Shown piece by piece: positions 24,701 through 39,700 of a DNA stretch of 64,000 nucleotides. The stretch comes from Astropecten irregularis (lineage: Eukaryota > Echinodermata > Asteroidea > Paxillosida > Astropectinidae). The notes beneath the pieces are model-generated. The model did no database searches. It saw only the letters and a list, made by a program, of their open reading frames with translations, and had not been told where the DNA came from. The translations under genes and the position numbers were made by a program. How positions within the stretch are numbered: the first letter of the stretch is position 1; each line of letters opens with the position of its first letter. The stretch lies in NCBI GenBank assembly GCA_963971285.1, contig OZ020263.1, forward strand, positions 3,906,001 to 3,970,000, written 5' to 3'.

Positions 24701-27700
24701 AACATTTTAAGAGACAAACATTCTCAGACTTTGCGGAAGTTTCTCGCAACCATGCAGACAATTTCTGCAATTCACCAATAGAAGTTTGCACAAGATTGTG
24801 GTCGCACATTTTTCGTTTTTTTGTGCATTTGCAGCGCTGGTGTATTTTGAACAAAAAGTGCTTAGAAGCCTGCTTGATAAGTTTGCCGTAATTGTCGATG
24901 AACAATTGCATTCCAATATCTTGAGAACTTTCTTTTAAGATAGTTTGTATACAGAGGGGAAGATAAGTGAATTTTATACAGTAGTGCTGTTCTTAAGTGC
25001 CTTATGGTTACCGGCTTTGATGGCATATCGCTCATTTTTGAACTATAATCGGATCAGTCATAAACTCGGTACAAGCTATTTATAAATGCACGTGCATGAA
25101 CCGTTCGATGCATGCACAATGCATATACGGAATTATGACCAGCAACTTTGCTCTGAACTCTAATGAACAGTAAATCCTGCATACGTACTTATGTGCATGT
25201 ATACATGTAGATCTGTTTGACACTACATTCTGTGGCCTACATGTATATGTGTATGAATACCGCCCATAAAACAAACAAATTCGTGCATTGGCGCATTCTT
25301 AAATATAAGCCTTTGTGTCCACTTTCATATTCTGGCCACTTATTTGATATATGAAATAAATTTGGACATGGGTTAATAGCCGGATGACCAGTCTTAAGTC
25401 CAAATAAACCCTCGGTAGGTCAGGCAGTCATCGTTGCTCAACCTTTCAAGAGTTACAATCACGCCAAATGAAAAACACGCTCGCAGAAATTTGCCGCAAT
25501 GTACGTCCTCCCTTTCTCTTGTCATGTCCAATTAAGTGTCATTTGTCGTCCTGATTGTGGAATATGTTCCCCTGGCGACGACTTGGTCACACTTCGTTCT
25601 TGGAATTCCAGGAGAGATGGCATTCCAAATTGGTCGCGTCCGAGTCTTCCAGACGCTGAGTGGATATCGACACACACACATCAGGGCTGGTGGCTGGTCG
25701 TAAACAGCCTGTCTAGTATGTCATCCTTGATGGATGGTTTAGGTTCTCCTACAGTGCCATGACAATCCAAGCATGCCATTGAATGTAGGAGATGCTTCGG
25801 TCCAGAAACCATGGGGAGGAAAAGGGAAACAGTAGGGGGACTGGATTTCTAGAAAGGCTATTTTAAGAGGGAGGATGTAAAGGCATCAATGTTATCCTCT
25901 GTCCGGAGGATTTTGAGGTACGGTACAGGATTGGAAACATACCCAAACATAAATTTTCACAGATTTAAGTATAACTTTCAGAGTATGAAGATGGTGCTGG
26001 TAGAAACATACAGTTAAAATATTTTCGCCTGAAATGGTGTTTTTATCCAGAAATTTGTAAAGCAAAGAACATTTACTGGTAAACAGTTTTGATCTTGTGC
26101 CGAGATCAAAACCATTCTTTGTGTCTCAAAACCAAAATTGAGTCGGGTTTTCGTTATTTTCTTGTGACTCAGATGTTGGATTGTTCTGTGACCCTAATTA
26201 TTACCAATCATGTATTATACCTTACCTGTACTATCATAGTTTTGCAGCATACCGAAACAGGAAATCTTCACAGATTTACGCATAGGCTCTACAGGGTATA
26301 AATATCATGATGGTAGAAACATCTAGGCCTATTTATCTTTTTCTGCCTGAAATGCTGCATCATGAAAAGAGTCAAACCAATTGACCAAAAACAATTTGGT
26401 TCAAAATTCGTGTGAAAAGATTTTTAAAATACCATGGGCGTCTTTCACTGTTTTCTCAAAAGTGGGCACAGTATGGGACTTGAAATTTCACAGATGACTG
26501 TTACTGTATCTTCCTTGATATTTTTGCCCATGAATCTTCATTTCTTTGACAAAAACCAAAGTATGAGATTAATTTTAACAAAAGAAGGAAAAGCATCGTC
26601 CACAGTCCTTAATCTGCATCTCCTAGCTTTTTTTTTACATCATAGTTACTTTTTTACCAGTACACAACAAACGGCAATCAAAATGAAGGCCCCTTTCAAC
26701 ATCAGTCAAACTCAATGACAAATCCTCTGGACAGTCCTTCAAGTTGATGGGGAATTTTTTTCTCCACATGACATTTTTTTTCCGACAAATGGATGACATC
26801 TTGTAATTCGGCTTTGGGGAACGGATGAAAGGATATTTATTATATGTATGTTTATACAGCCAATGCGATATCTGAGTTGGGGGAATTTTGTAGAAAAAAA
26901 AAATTCCTGAAACGACTAAAAGATCACTGCAAAAATGCCCCTGAATTTCCAGTGGAAATCAGCAACCTTCAAATTTTCTCTGATTTAAAAATTTGCTTCA
27001 CTGAACTGGATGCGGCTGTTCAAACAAAACTATGTATGCATATCAGGGGAATGAATTAGAAAAACCTGCATTTTTATTTCGTTGTCTTCCTCTTCAAAAG
27101 TAAATTGCACTCTGTAAAGCAGGATATTTCCCAAGCCAAGGGAAATTTAAAGGTACAGTACAGGATTGGTAACATAACCAAACCGAAATGTTCCCAGATT
27201 TACGTACAGCTTTCAGGGTATGAAAATGGTGCTGGTAAAAACATACCGTTATTATTATTTCCGCTTGAAATGCTGTATTTATCCAAAACTTGGACCGAAA
27301 ACAGTTTTGATCTCGGGGTACGATCAAAACCATGTATAAGAAAAATTGAGTCGGGTTTTCGCTATTTTCTTGTGACTCAGATGTCAGATTGAGCTCAAAT
27401 TTTCACAGGTTTATTATTTCATGTACATGTTTGATCAGGCAAAGTGTGAGTACTGTTCTGTGACCTTTACCAATCATGTATTATACCTTAAAGACATCAA
27501 TTTTAAAAAGACGATTAGTGATTGCCACATTGTGTAAATATAAGGCTACAAATTGTTTGTTGTAAGTCATCAAACAAGTGTGGACAAACCATTCTGGACA
27601 AGAGAATTTAGTTACAAAAATTTTTATTCAGTAATGGCGCTAACATAATAAAACCTGGGCATATGCATAATTATGTACATTGTACATCATACCACAGTTA

Positions 27701-30700
27701 TAATTTTCCTGTGCATGAACTGTAATTCATAGTTTTTCATAGTAATTCATAGTAATTCTTAAAAATCTTAGATACTGCACATACATGTACACACACAGAT
27801 ACATATTCAAATGCATACACGTAAATGAGTTTCCATGGTTTTCATAATATGCTCATCATTCCCTTGGCAACGTAAATTGATTTAAAAAAACAAACAATGC
27901 AGGCCTACATGTGTGCTGATTGTGTGCCCATTTTCATGAAGAATATTCTTCTTCTTTTTCGCCACGAAAATATGGTTTTGAATTGAAAGGCCATTAAAGG
28001 ATTTTTTTTATTATTTTCCCAACCAAAGTGGTGAGTTTCAAAAGCGCATCGATGAGTGTATATTGTCTATTACACACAATTGCAGTCCGGGAGCTAGACT
28101 TACATGTACAATAGATGCATCATTTTACGTGATATACAGAATTACATAGGTTGACGCATTTAAATGAGTGTATTGTCTAACACACAATTGCAGTCCGGGA
28201 GCTAGACTTACATGTACAATAGAGCCATCATTTTACGTGATATACAGAATTACATAGGTTGACGCATATAATACCCACATACATGTATGTGAGCCAATCA
28301 CACACATGAGTTATTGTGAATGGAGGTGATGTCTAGGGAGTTAATTACAGTGGCTTACCAAAAAGCTGGGGAGGGGGAGGGGTGGGAGGGGGCGGGGTGG
28401 GAGGGGGCTGTTGCGCCTAGAGGAGGGGGAGGCTGTTGTCATGGAGCGTTCGAAAACATTGTACACTGAGCCACAAAGAAATGCAAACGATGGGTCCATT
28501 CAATTTTAACATTGTCATGTTTTTGATATTTCATTGTGGCTGTTTAAATAGGAATCAAATAGCTAGTGCTCCACGCTCGAGCTATTTATAGAATACGCCC
28601 TTTATATCGACAGCTATAGTTACCCGGATGTTTGGACTTTAAATTGCACAACGTTTACGTGTAAGTTGGGTATATGACATACAACTTGTTTGTCGGAACT
28701 TTCTGAATGTGACGTCACAAGCGCGAAGCCCTATTCAACAAAATTTAGTACATAGATTCTGACTTGAGTGTTGCTCTTGTTGTCATAACCAAAATGTGGT
28801 CACGTGTCCTGAATGTCACTGAGAGGGTCAGTGCCTTAATACTTAGATACTGCACATACATGTACACACACAGATACATATTCAAATGCATACACGTAAA
28901 TGAGTTTCCATGGTTTTCATAATATGCTCATCATTCCCTTGGCAACGTAAATTGATTTAAAAAAACAAACAATGCAGGCCTACATGTGTGCTGATTGTGT
29001 GCCCATTTTCATGAAGAATATTCTTCTTCTTTTTCGCCACGAAAATATGGTTTTGAATTGAAAGGCCATTAAAGGATTTTTTTTATTATTTTCCCAACCA
29101 AAGTGGTGAGTTTCAAAAGCGCATCGATGAGTGTATTGTCTATTACACACAATTGCAGTCCGGGAGCTAGACTTACATGTACAATAGATGCATCATTTTA
29201 CGTGATATACAGAATTACATAGGTTGACGCATTTAAATGAGTGTATTGTCTAACACACAATTGCAGTCCGGGAGCTAGACTTACATGTACAATAGAGCCA
29301 TCATTTTACGTGATATACAGAATTACATAGGTTGACGCATATAATACCCACATACATGTATGTGAGCCAATCACACACATGAGTTATTGTGAATGGAGGT
29401 GATGTCTAGGGAGTTAATTACAGTGGCTTACCAAAAAGCTGGGGAGGGGGAGGGGTGGGAGGGGGCGGGGTGGGAGGGGGCTGTTGCGCCTAGAGGAGGG
29501 GGAGGCTGTTGTCATGGAGCGTTCGAAAACATTGTACACTGAGCCACAAAGAAATGCAAACGATGGGTCCATTCAATTTTAACATTGTCATGTTTTTGAT
29601 ATTTCATTGTGGCTGTTTAAATAGGAATCAAATAGTGCTCCACGCTCGAGCTATTTATAGAATACGCCCTTTATATCGACAGCTATAGTTACCCGGATGT
29701 TTGGACTTTAAATTGCACAACGTTTAAGTGTAAGTTGGGTATATGACATACAACTTGTTTGTCGGAACTTTCTGAATGTGACGTCACAAGCGCGAAGCCC
29801 TATTCAACAAAATTTAGTACATAGATTCTGACTTGAGTGTTGCTCTTGTTGTCATAACCAAAATGTGGTCACGTGTCCTGAATGTCACTGAGAGGGTCAG
29901 TGCCTTAAATGACAATAAAGTTAATAGACCCATCGTTTGCGTTTCTTCTGTGGCTCAATATAGATATCATAAGAAAACTTATAAATGCAGGCGCGGTTCT
30001 GGAAATTGGGAAAATACTGTATCTTTTCAGTTATTACGCGTCATTTATTTGAAAAACGCGCTGTTTAGGGCTATGAGGTTGCTTTTCTACATCTAATAAG
30101 ACATCAGAAGTGAATGTTAGAAGATGACATCATGTGTCTTGCCCCCCAAAAATGTTGGTCTTCTAGCCCCCCAAAAATTGTTTGGCTCTTCTAGCCCCCC
30201 AAAAAAATATTGGCTCTAGAATCGCGCCTGAACTCCGGGAATCGAAAGTGAGAAGCTTAAAAACAAATTGGCACTATGGAGGATTTCCTTCCTCCATGAA
30301 ATTGATTACAAGATTCTCAAGCCCGAAGCCTCCCCCTTCCCCTTAGGCTGCACACTGCAGTCATTGAGTTATATGTGCAGTCATTGAGTGATATTTGCAG
30401 TTCTTTCAAGTCCTTTTATGCCATTTGTTTGCCTATTTTGTCATGTCTAGTGAAAACACCTTTGTTAGAAATCTTGTGTGCACTATCTTTGTGCAGTGAT
30501 TACCCGCAAGAGTTTTGTGTTAGGTTTTGTAATTGTCAAAGCAAAGATCAAATTATGGGCATCACTTGCCGCCAGAATCAAAAGTGATTTGACCTCTTTC
30601 TTTTTTTTTATTCAAGCAAGAGATGTTGGTATATGCTGGTATGTTCTTTCTAATTCTCTTCAGATATGAGGGTAAATTATCTGGGGCTCGAAGTGAACAG

Positions 30701-33700
30701 TTATATTTAATATACTAATAATAGAAGTGCAGTGGAACGCTGCTGGCTGTAATAAATATGGCATTCAGATCCACAAAAATTGTTCTGTATAGCGGTCGTT
30801 TTAAAGGTAGTATCATACTTTGGTAAGAGACCAAAACAGAAATGTTCACAGATTTTAACTTTCAGGGTATGAAGATGATGCTAGTAGAAACCTACCGTTA
30901 AACTTTGTTCCGCCTGAAATGGTGTATTTATCCAGAAATGAGTAAAACAACAACCGAAAATCTTTTTGATCTTTTAAAAGATCAAAAATAAAAGAGAAAA
31001 GACTTAAGAAATACTGTGGCCGTTTTTTTTTTCGATTTTTTCAAAAAGTGGGCACCGTATGGAACTGAAATTTTCACAGATGACTGTGACTGTATCTTCT
31101 ATGATATTTTTGGCCATGAATCTGTATTTCTTTGACAAAAACCAAAGTATGATATTACCTTTAAGTCGCCATTGCTTTAGCATTCGGTACGTTTTGTACA
31201 TAAAAATTGGGAGTCATGGATGATGTTCAGTGTATAGCCAAATGTTTTGCATACAGTGGAGCCCCACTATAACAAACATTTGGCTATACCGAACATCATC
31301 CTTGACTCCAAATGTTTGTGTACAATACATACATACATGCAGCAGTAGGGTGTGTGGAAAATTAAAATGGGAAGATTTGGGAAAGTTAGGATAATTACGG
31401 GTAATAACCAATTCATGGAAGACTAAAAAAAAAATGAAAATTAACTCTAAGCATCAGGTTATTATTTTTTGTTATAGAGGAGTTTGAAACAGTTTATAAC
31501 TTGCCTATGAAAACAATTTTGAATTGAAATAACGCAGGCATGTTGTAGTAGCACAGTGCATCTGACCCATGAGGCATTAATGTATGAAAAAAGGCATCAG
31601 ATGGAATCAGAATGGTGATCATTTACAATCCATTATTGCCGCTTTTCGCTGGCCATTTTGACTGCTTTTTCCTAAATGGGTCATGCGACCACGCTACGTG
31701 TACGTGACAAAATAACTACCACACGTGTGCCGTACTCAACACACACTGTCACTTAAAGTCTTATCTTTCTAACTGTCCGCCCAAATGCAAATTGCACCTG
31801 AAACAAAGGCTTATATGGCTCCAGACAACCATGCATGCGGCTGAGAATTCCAGGTTAACTCGGTTTTTGTTGCCCAGGCGGTGGACGTAATTACGTCGTT
31901 ATCGATCACCTGTTGACGGTCACGGTGGCTTTATACGGTGGGCGTATCACCAGCACAAGGCAGCGCGTATTGTCCTCAGTTCTGCGATGCATAGCCTAGC
32001 TATTACATTGATTAGATGTTATATGACCCCTAAACCGAAGCAAACAATAATTATTCAGAAAAAGGAAAAAGGTCGATAGCAAATTTCCTGGAGTGTGAAC
32101 TGAACTGAATCGGATCGGAAATGAGCGCAGTGGAGTAAAGACCAGGGGCCAATTTCATTAAACTGTTAAGCACAAATATTTGCTTAGCACAAAAATGTCT
32201 CGCCCAATAAAACAAATCACTATTGAAAATTCCATTTGATATTCATGGTCAGCGAACAACAGCCAAAGAACGATCACAGGAGATACACAACACATGGAAA
32301 TTTGGTTGTTAACCCTGTTTTTATTAAGACAGAAATGTCAAGCTTAGTAAATTTACGTGCTAAGCAGCTCTATGAAATTGGCCCCAGGTGGCTGGTATTG
32401 GGGAATGGTGAATGAAATGAGCTAAACAGGTACTAATTTTGTTAAAAGCAGTTGGCCTACATGTACATGTAGGTCACTCCATGTATACTAATGTACCTTT
32501 TGGTATAGAGGATGGTATGCAATTTTATGCTTTCAGAAAGGAAGAATTGGAAGACATTTGTAGTGTGACGGGAAAAATTGAAGGAAAAAGAGCTAGAGGA
32601 AGGCAGAAACTCACTTTCATCTCAAGTCTCAGCCGCTGGATGAAGATCAGTGAAATTGAAATAATAAGAACAGCAAAGGATAGAAGATTAGGGCGCCCCT
32701 TTTTATAACTGTGGTTCTCATTTCTTTTTCACCTTGAGGGAGGGTCGGTCGGTCAAAAAAAAAAGTTTGGTGGAAAAAAATATGTCTGAATACACAAAAA
32801 AATAAAGGTAAATGATGAGAAATGTTCATTGTATTCACTTTTAATATCTTCTGTGATAGAAAGTATAAAAATGTAGGCCTATTGGCAAAATTTGTCTCCG
32901 AAATTCTGGAATTTTATTTTATTTTTTTCTTGATTTGATATTATGTCATTTTGGACAGGGTCGGCAGCAAAAAAAGGTGGTTTTTTTCTTCAGTCGGAGC
33001 CCAAAATATGGGTCGGTCGGAAATAAGAACCACAGGTACATACATGTAGTACCCAAACTAATATGGATAAGTTGGCGACTGGCAGATTGGTACTTGTCTA
33101 GCGCTCTCTCATGGTGACACACGTAGTGATTTGCACAAATACACTAGTCCTGAAAGTATTGTTTGGATACTGTGCAAAGTGAACATACAGGCCCAACCAA
33201 GTTAATTAACCATCCCAGATCATGTGCGCTCAGTTGGCGACCGGTATTAAGGATTTTTTCTCCTCAAATTTTCGTGTTTTAAAAACACGAAAATTTGAAA
33301 GAGTTCTTCACAGGCTTTTAAAAATACCTAAAAACTGTTTAGGTATTTTTTAAAAGCATGTGAAGAACTCTTTCGGGAAATGAGAGGTCAGTTCTAAAAA
33401 CAAAAAGAACAACAATGCAGGACTTCTATATTTTTCTCTTGATTTGCATAACTTGAGTAATCCGGCCTGCAGTTTGTATCTGTAACTGCACATATATACA
33501 CGCCCTAAAACTATAGACAATTGCATTATAATTTTAAGCCTTCTAGCCTTATATGCACTGGTGTGTGCATTTTACACAGTACAACAATATACAGACTAAT
33601 TTGCAGGCGCAGTGTAATTGTCAGAGTGCTTTTGTTAACCTGGGCGTGTCTGTTTTTCCACCATCTGGCCTGTCGTGAATATTGATTTTTTTTTTTTCAA

Positions 33701-36700
33701 CCCCCCCCACCCCCCCTCTCTCTCTTGTCTTTATCGCTTCAATCCGTCATCCATAAATGTTCCCACGCTTCTGTTCATTTTGTGCGTGCCCACGTATTGC
33801 TAAAGCACTGTGTAATACGTTGGTCTATTTGGCACAGTGTTTGATACATGGGTGATCCTTTGCAATTTGTGCATAGGCCTGTTTCGGAAAAATACATCTG
33901 AAAAAAACTCAAAAGTTAAAAGAAAGGCCTGATATGTCTGTTCAAGCTGAATCCTTCACAAAGGCTTTTTTCCACCTTAAACATAAGCTTTTTCTAGGAT
34001 AAATTTGTCATACTCTTTTAAATATGATGAAATGTTAAACTGATAAGTAAATTATTTTTAAAAAAATCCCAATAGTAGTTTCCTACTCATAATTTCAACA
34101 AAAAAATTCAAAAAATTGACAAAAAATGTATACATTATTAAAAAGAAATAAATTAGGTTAAAAAGAAATTGTCTGGGTCAAAATTAAACTGATTACACTC
34201 ATATTTGCCTGTTTTAGTTGATATACTTATAACCTTGTAGACAGACAGTCAAGGAATTAAATTTATCCATTTCCTACTTGGCTACACATGTACATCGAGG
34301 GAGACATTGCAATGCTCATTGTACCTGTTACTGGTTTGACCTCATTTTTCTTAAATCTTGGATGCTTAAGCTTGGCTCAGAATGATCCGCTGGCCGACCG
34401 TGACATGGCATGTAGCTCACGAGGTTTTATTGTCTCCCGAATTCAGCAACCAAACAACAAATGTACATTTAGTCAAGCCATTTACTGATTGTTTTTTTCA
34501 CACATTGGTTATTTAAATCAACAACTTTTCAATGGCGTCACAGGATTTACTCCTCCGTGTTCGTCTGTGAGTGGTTTCATAGGCCATTTACGAGACGGAG
34601 GCTCAGGCTCCGTCTCAGGCTCGGGCTCCATTTTGAGAATCCATTCTGAAATAACGTGTTTCAAAATAGAGGCTTTTTGCTACAGCTTGGAAGTAGATTC
34701 TCTGGTTTGAAAAGGAAAGCAGAGCTTCAGCTTCAATGAAAAACCACAACCTATATTTTCTGCATATGGATGTCAGAGCCCCTGAGCCCGAGCCTGAGCC
34801 CGAGCCTCCGTTTCATAAGCCCCCATAGTTTGTTACTGGCAAGCAAACAAAGATAATTGCCAATTTTGGACACCAAAATAATTTGGGTGGATAGCTCAGT
34901 TTTAGTTTTCCTAGAATATCGTTATAATGGTACAGTATTCCGGAGGTCACAGGTGCAAATTTCACTCCAATTAATTTTCTTTGTTCACCTTTCAAACACT
35001 CATACTACGTACTACATCTTTGAGAAAGATCCTGCTAGGATCGAAACGCGTCAGGCCCTCCTAACTCCAAGCAAGTACTATGTCATCTGTTAGATCTCCA
35101 CAATATTGGAGAAAAAAAAATAAAAATGTTCAACACACACCAAAAAAACAAAAATTGATATACCGCAACTGTCGAACCACAATACCTTCCATTGATCATG
35201 TTCCAGACAGTCATGTCTAATTGTTGATTTTGCCATTATATTTTCCATTTATAATGAAGAGGAGCACGTTTTTTTGTAACCACACTTTGACATTTCTATT
35301 TCCAATGAAACAAATTGTCAACATTTGTTTTGTAACACCACCCCCCCACCCACCCCACCCCCCAGTCATCAGTCAACAATACTGTAATTGATTTTGCGGT
35401 GTGCATTGTCTGCAACAATTTCTTTCCCAGAAATATGATCCTTGAGCGCGGACTATAAAGTAGGCCATTAAAAAATATCGTTGGTTGTGTATAATATTTT
35501 TTTGATATTGTGATATCTCTCAATGTCGATCATTGCTATTTGCAACGCAGGCCAAAGTAATTAAACAGCTTTTTGTATTATAATTAAAAAAACTGACCTC
35601 GGCCCTCAAACCAGTGGATTTATTACCTGCGGCCAATTTCATGGAGCTGCTAAGCAAAAAAAATTGCTAAGCACAAAAATGTCTTGCCCAATAAAACAAA
35701 CCACTAATTTAATATGATATTCGTGGTCAGCGAGCAACGGCCAAAGAACAATCACAAGTGATACACGACACATGGAAATTTGGTTGTAAATCCTGTTTTT
35801 ATTCAGAGAGAAATTTCATGCTTAGCAAATTTCTGTGCTAAGCAGGGCCGTGAAATTGTTGGATTTTACTGTCCCCAGACCATGTTTAAATGATTGAGCA
35901 CTTGAATGGTGTTTCACTGGCCCAAGGTTCAAGTCCTGGCTTACTCTTTGCTTTTTTTTTCTGCTTTTCATAAAAAAATATACAGACTTTTGAAAAATAT
36001 AAACAAAGAATGAAAATTCCTGTAAAATAAAAAGAAATATGTGGAATTTGGAGAATTAAAAAAGAAAAGAAAAAGAAAGAATGAAAATTCCTGTAAAATA
36101 AAATGGATGCTGATCACTACTTCCATCGCTCATAATGAATCAACTCCGGTATTTTTCTTTTCTTCATGGAATTCATTCAGTTTATTCCTGTATACAGATA
36201 ATAATAAGCCAGTTTTGTCAAATATACTTTGAAAAAAATTAATTTTGAAAGTAACATCTGACCTAGAATCGAAGTGACCTGGAATTAAAGTGGAATTTTT
36301 ATGGGTTTCATTTGTTAAATTTGTTGATCTTTGTTGATCATTGCTGTACGTGATACAAACAATAATAAACGCACCTGCATCTTTATGCAAATGTTTGTTC
36401 ACGGACATGTACATTTGTTTCATGCATTATACACAAACAGCTGACAATTAACAAACGACAGGTATACCTTCGCGGAAGGACATAAAATTATGCTCAGAGG
36501 CCCTGCCTGTATTTTATGGCTTGTATTTTGGAGGGACAAAAACAAGTCGAATCATGTTGACACAAATCAACAAATTCTGGAATGGTTTAAGGTAATTTCA
36601 TATTTTGGTTCTTGTCAACGAAACTTATGCAGATTCGTGGGCAAAAATATCAAGGAAGATACAGTAACAGTCATCTGTGAAATTTCTAGTCCCATACGGT

Positions 36701-39700
36701 GCCCACTTTTTGAGAAAACGGTGAAAAACGGCCACAGTATTTCTTAAGTCTTTAGACAATGTGCAAAAATGTTAACGTTATATTTCTACCACCACCATCT
36801 TCATACCCTGTAAGTTATACGTACATCTTTAGACGACTGTATGTGCAATATGTGCTGTGTTGCACATGACATGTACACATTCGCACAGTTAAGCACGTCC
36901 TTGGCGGGTGAATGTTGTATATTTAGTAGGGCGGAAAGATACGTCGTCATGGTGATTTTGTTTGCATTATACATTCGGATGTGGGTTATTTTCCCAGTGG
37001 GATCAAGTAGGGAGGCAGACATACGTAGACCTGTTGGGGATGAAAAATACTAATTTACCGTGAAAATCCTAGGGAACGATTAAACATAAATTGCTCATTG
37101 TACAAGCAGCAGAGACTTAATAGGAAGATATATGACTGAATCTGGTAAATTGAGGCTGTCAATTTCTTAAGGGATGCTGATTAAAACTGCTTGTAATTCC
37201 TTTCATCATGCTTTATTAAGATGCATCCATTATTGAGTGACCTTTGAACTCATTCGCATATGCTTCTTGTTATTCTTCCTAAAGCCCCTTTCACACCGGG
37301 CCTTACGAACAGTTGCATAGCCATGTGACTACGCTGCCTTACGCTGTTCCTACGCTGGTCTTCACTGGCTTACGTAATAATACGCCGAGGACGCAGTAGG
37401 AGTACACGACATGTACGCCAAAAAATGTTACACGATATGCAAATTTCTACGTAGGCCCTGTGCTCAACTAAGGCACAAAATTTGCTTAATAAGCATGAAA
37501 TTTAAAAGTCTTCCTTGATCAAACAGGATTACCCAACCAAATTTTCATGTGATGTTAACTGTTTTTGATCTGTATTCAGCCATTGTTTGCTGAGCATAAC
37601 ATTCACAAGGAGTTTTGGCTGACACACTGATTTTATTTAATTCTATGGTTTTTGGTGCTTAAGCAAATTTTGTGTTGCTTAATTAAGCAGCTCTATGAAA
37701 TTGGCCCAAGGCTGCCGCCTTTTTTGTGTTGCATCTCTCCGTCCTCTTCTCTATCTTCCTCTTCGTCTGTCCACTCCTTCTATTTCTAGGTCGCTGTTCC
37801 GTCAATATGAGACTCACAGTTCACCTGTTGTTGTGTTGTCTAGGCACTAGTGTCTTGCACACTTCATTTCGTTCCTTTAAAGGTACTATCATACTTTGGT
37901 AGCATACCCAAACAGAAATCTCCACAGATTTACGTATAACTTACATAGTATAAAGATTGTGGTGGTAGAAACATGCCTGTACCATTAAAATCTGTCTGCC
38001 TGAAATGCTGTATTTATCAAGAAAAGAGTAAAAACCAATGCCCAAAAGCACTTTTGATCTTCAGAACATGAAAAATAATGATGAAAAGATTTTAAAAATA
38101 CCTTGGCTGTTTTTCTCTGCTTTCTCAAAAAGTGGGCACCGTATGGGACTGGGAATTTTACAGATGGCTGTTACTGTATCTTTCATGATATTGTTGCCCA
38201 TAAATCTGCATTTCTTTGACAAAAACCAAAGTATGAAATTACCTTTAAATCGTTTCCGCAAAATAGTCTTTAGATGCATACTGTCCTGGCTTTGGTTCAG
38301 GTACGAAGAGCTGAAGAATTCAGTATTTTTCTGTCGTGGGCAAGACTCACAAACCTTGAAATGTCAATTCAGAACTTTGTGTTTTTTATCGCCACAAAGA
38401 TAGAGCCTACGTATTTGTCCTAGTGACAGAAGGAACAGCCCCCCCCCCCAAGTTATATGATTTGTAGAGTTACCATAAGATTTTTAACGACTTCTGTAAT
38501 TAATCACAAATTTGTTATTAATGCTAGTAAGCAGGAGGTCATGAGCCAGCACATTATTTTTTCTTGTGCCCTCAAAAATCATTTTAATAGTGAAATTCTT
38601 ATCTACGTCAGTGAAGGGTAATAGATTATTTTATAAATATAATCATAAATTGTGTGGTCCCCTAACACTTCTCAATCCCCATCTGTGTCATTGTTGCATA
38701 GTATACATACAGTGGTGCAACCAACTTTTAGTTTATGACAGAATACGGAATTGAAATGTCAAGGGTTGCATTAAAAAACTCAATTTCACCAAATGCTATT
38801 AGTGACCACAGACTGTAATATCCGAGGATCATGGGTACGCACATGGGGATACAACAAACTCTGGCTTAAAAAATTGAGGATTTTGGAGTTTCTCAAGGAT
38901 TCTATACCCAATGTTTTCATTTCTTGTTTTCTGCGGGGATTCTGACATTTCTTTGGCAGCATATAATCGTTGCTCTTTTGAGAGTTTTGCAGGAAGATGA
39001 GGCATAAGGATTCTTATTTCTGGTATTCTGTTTAATTGGGGTTTGGATGGAAAAGCTAGGTCACATCTTTTAATGAAATTGTCTGAAAACACACAATTTT
39101 ACGATTTCGCCCCACTTTGTCATAATGATCAGCCTTGGCATAAGTCTGCAAATCTTGTAAGTATTGATGGGAATGTATGCGGCCATTTAAATTTGTCGGT
39201 CAAGATATTCAGCCCGTCTTGTCACGGCACTTACAGCACATTAGCAAGCAGATCTTTTGCCCCTTATACTCTGTGTACGTGTCCATTTGTGTGGAAAATC
39301 ATTGCACAGTGTATTTCACATGTGGGGCCAATCGCGGACAAATCCGCCCAAAGTAAGTTATAATAACCTTCCACCTACTTTATACTGTTTCCAGTCACCT
39401 ACTAAGCTGGCCGTGCAGAAACAAAGATAATTGGGGCAGGTGCATGGGATGGCCCCTCATCTATGGCCATCTTTTATAGGTCTCATCAGAATAATCTTTT
39501 AAACTTCTTAATAATAGGAAAAAGTGAACTTTTCAAGCTGGGGGCCTTTTTCAAACCTCGGCTCAGGCTCAGGCTTCGGCTTCGGCTTCGGCTTCGGCTT
39601 CGGCTTTGGCTTTGGCTCTGTCATCCATATGCTGGAAACATAGGTTGTGGTTTTTCATTGAAGTTGTTTTGAAGTTGTTTTCTTGTTCAAAACAGAGAAT

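Larger units (their letters stand above)
27767..29908. repeat. 1.07-kb direct tandem duplication
   Basis: 27767-28841 and 28842-29908 are almost identical, both running from CTTAGATACTGCACATACAT to GAGGGTCAGTGCCTTAA. The differences I noticed are few: a missing TA dinucleotide, a missing AGCT and one base change (TTACGTG versus TTAAGTG). This points to a very recent event or a duplicated assembly segment. Each copy holds a nested 110-bp direct repeat, a G-rich stretch and a family J element. Confidence 0.95.

Noticed and set aside
25499-25762. 87-codon open frame starting [11 protein letters not shown]
   Set aside because: Cys and Trp rich but matches nothing I recognise; no acceptor/donor pair links it to PCDH15 in phase.
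38038-38403. 121-codon open frame
   Set aside because: The first two thirds are family B element sequence.
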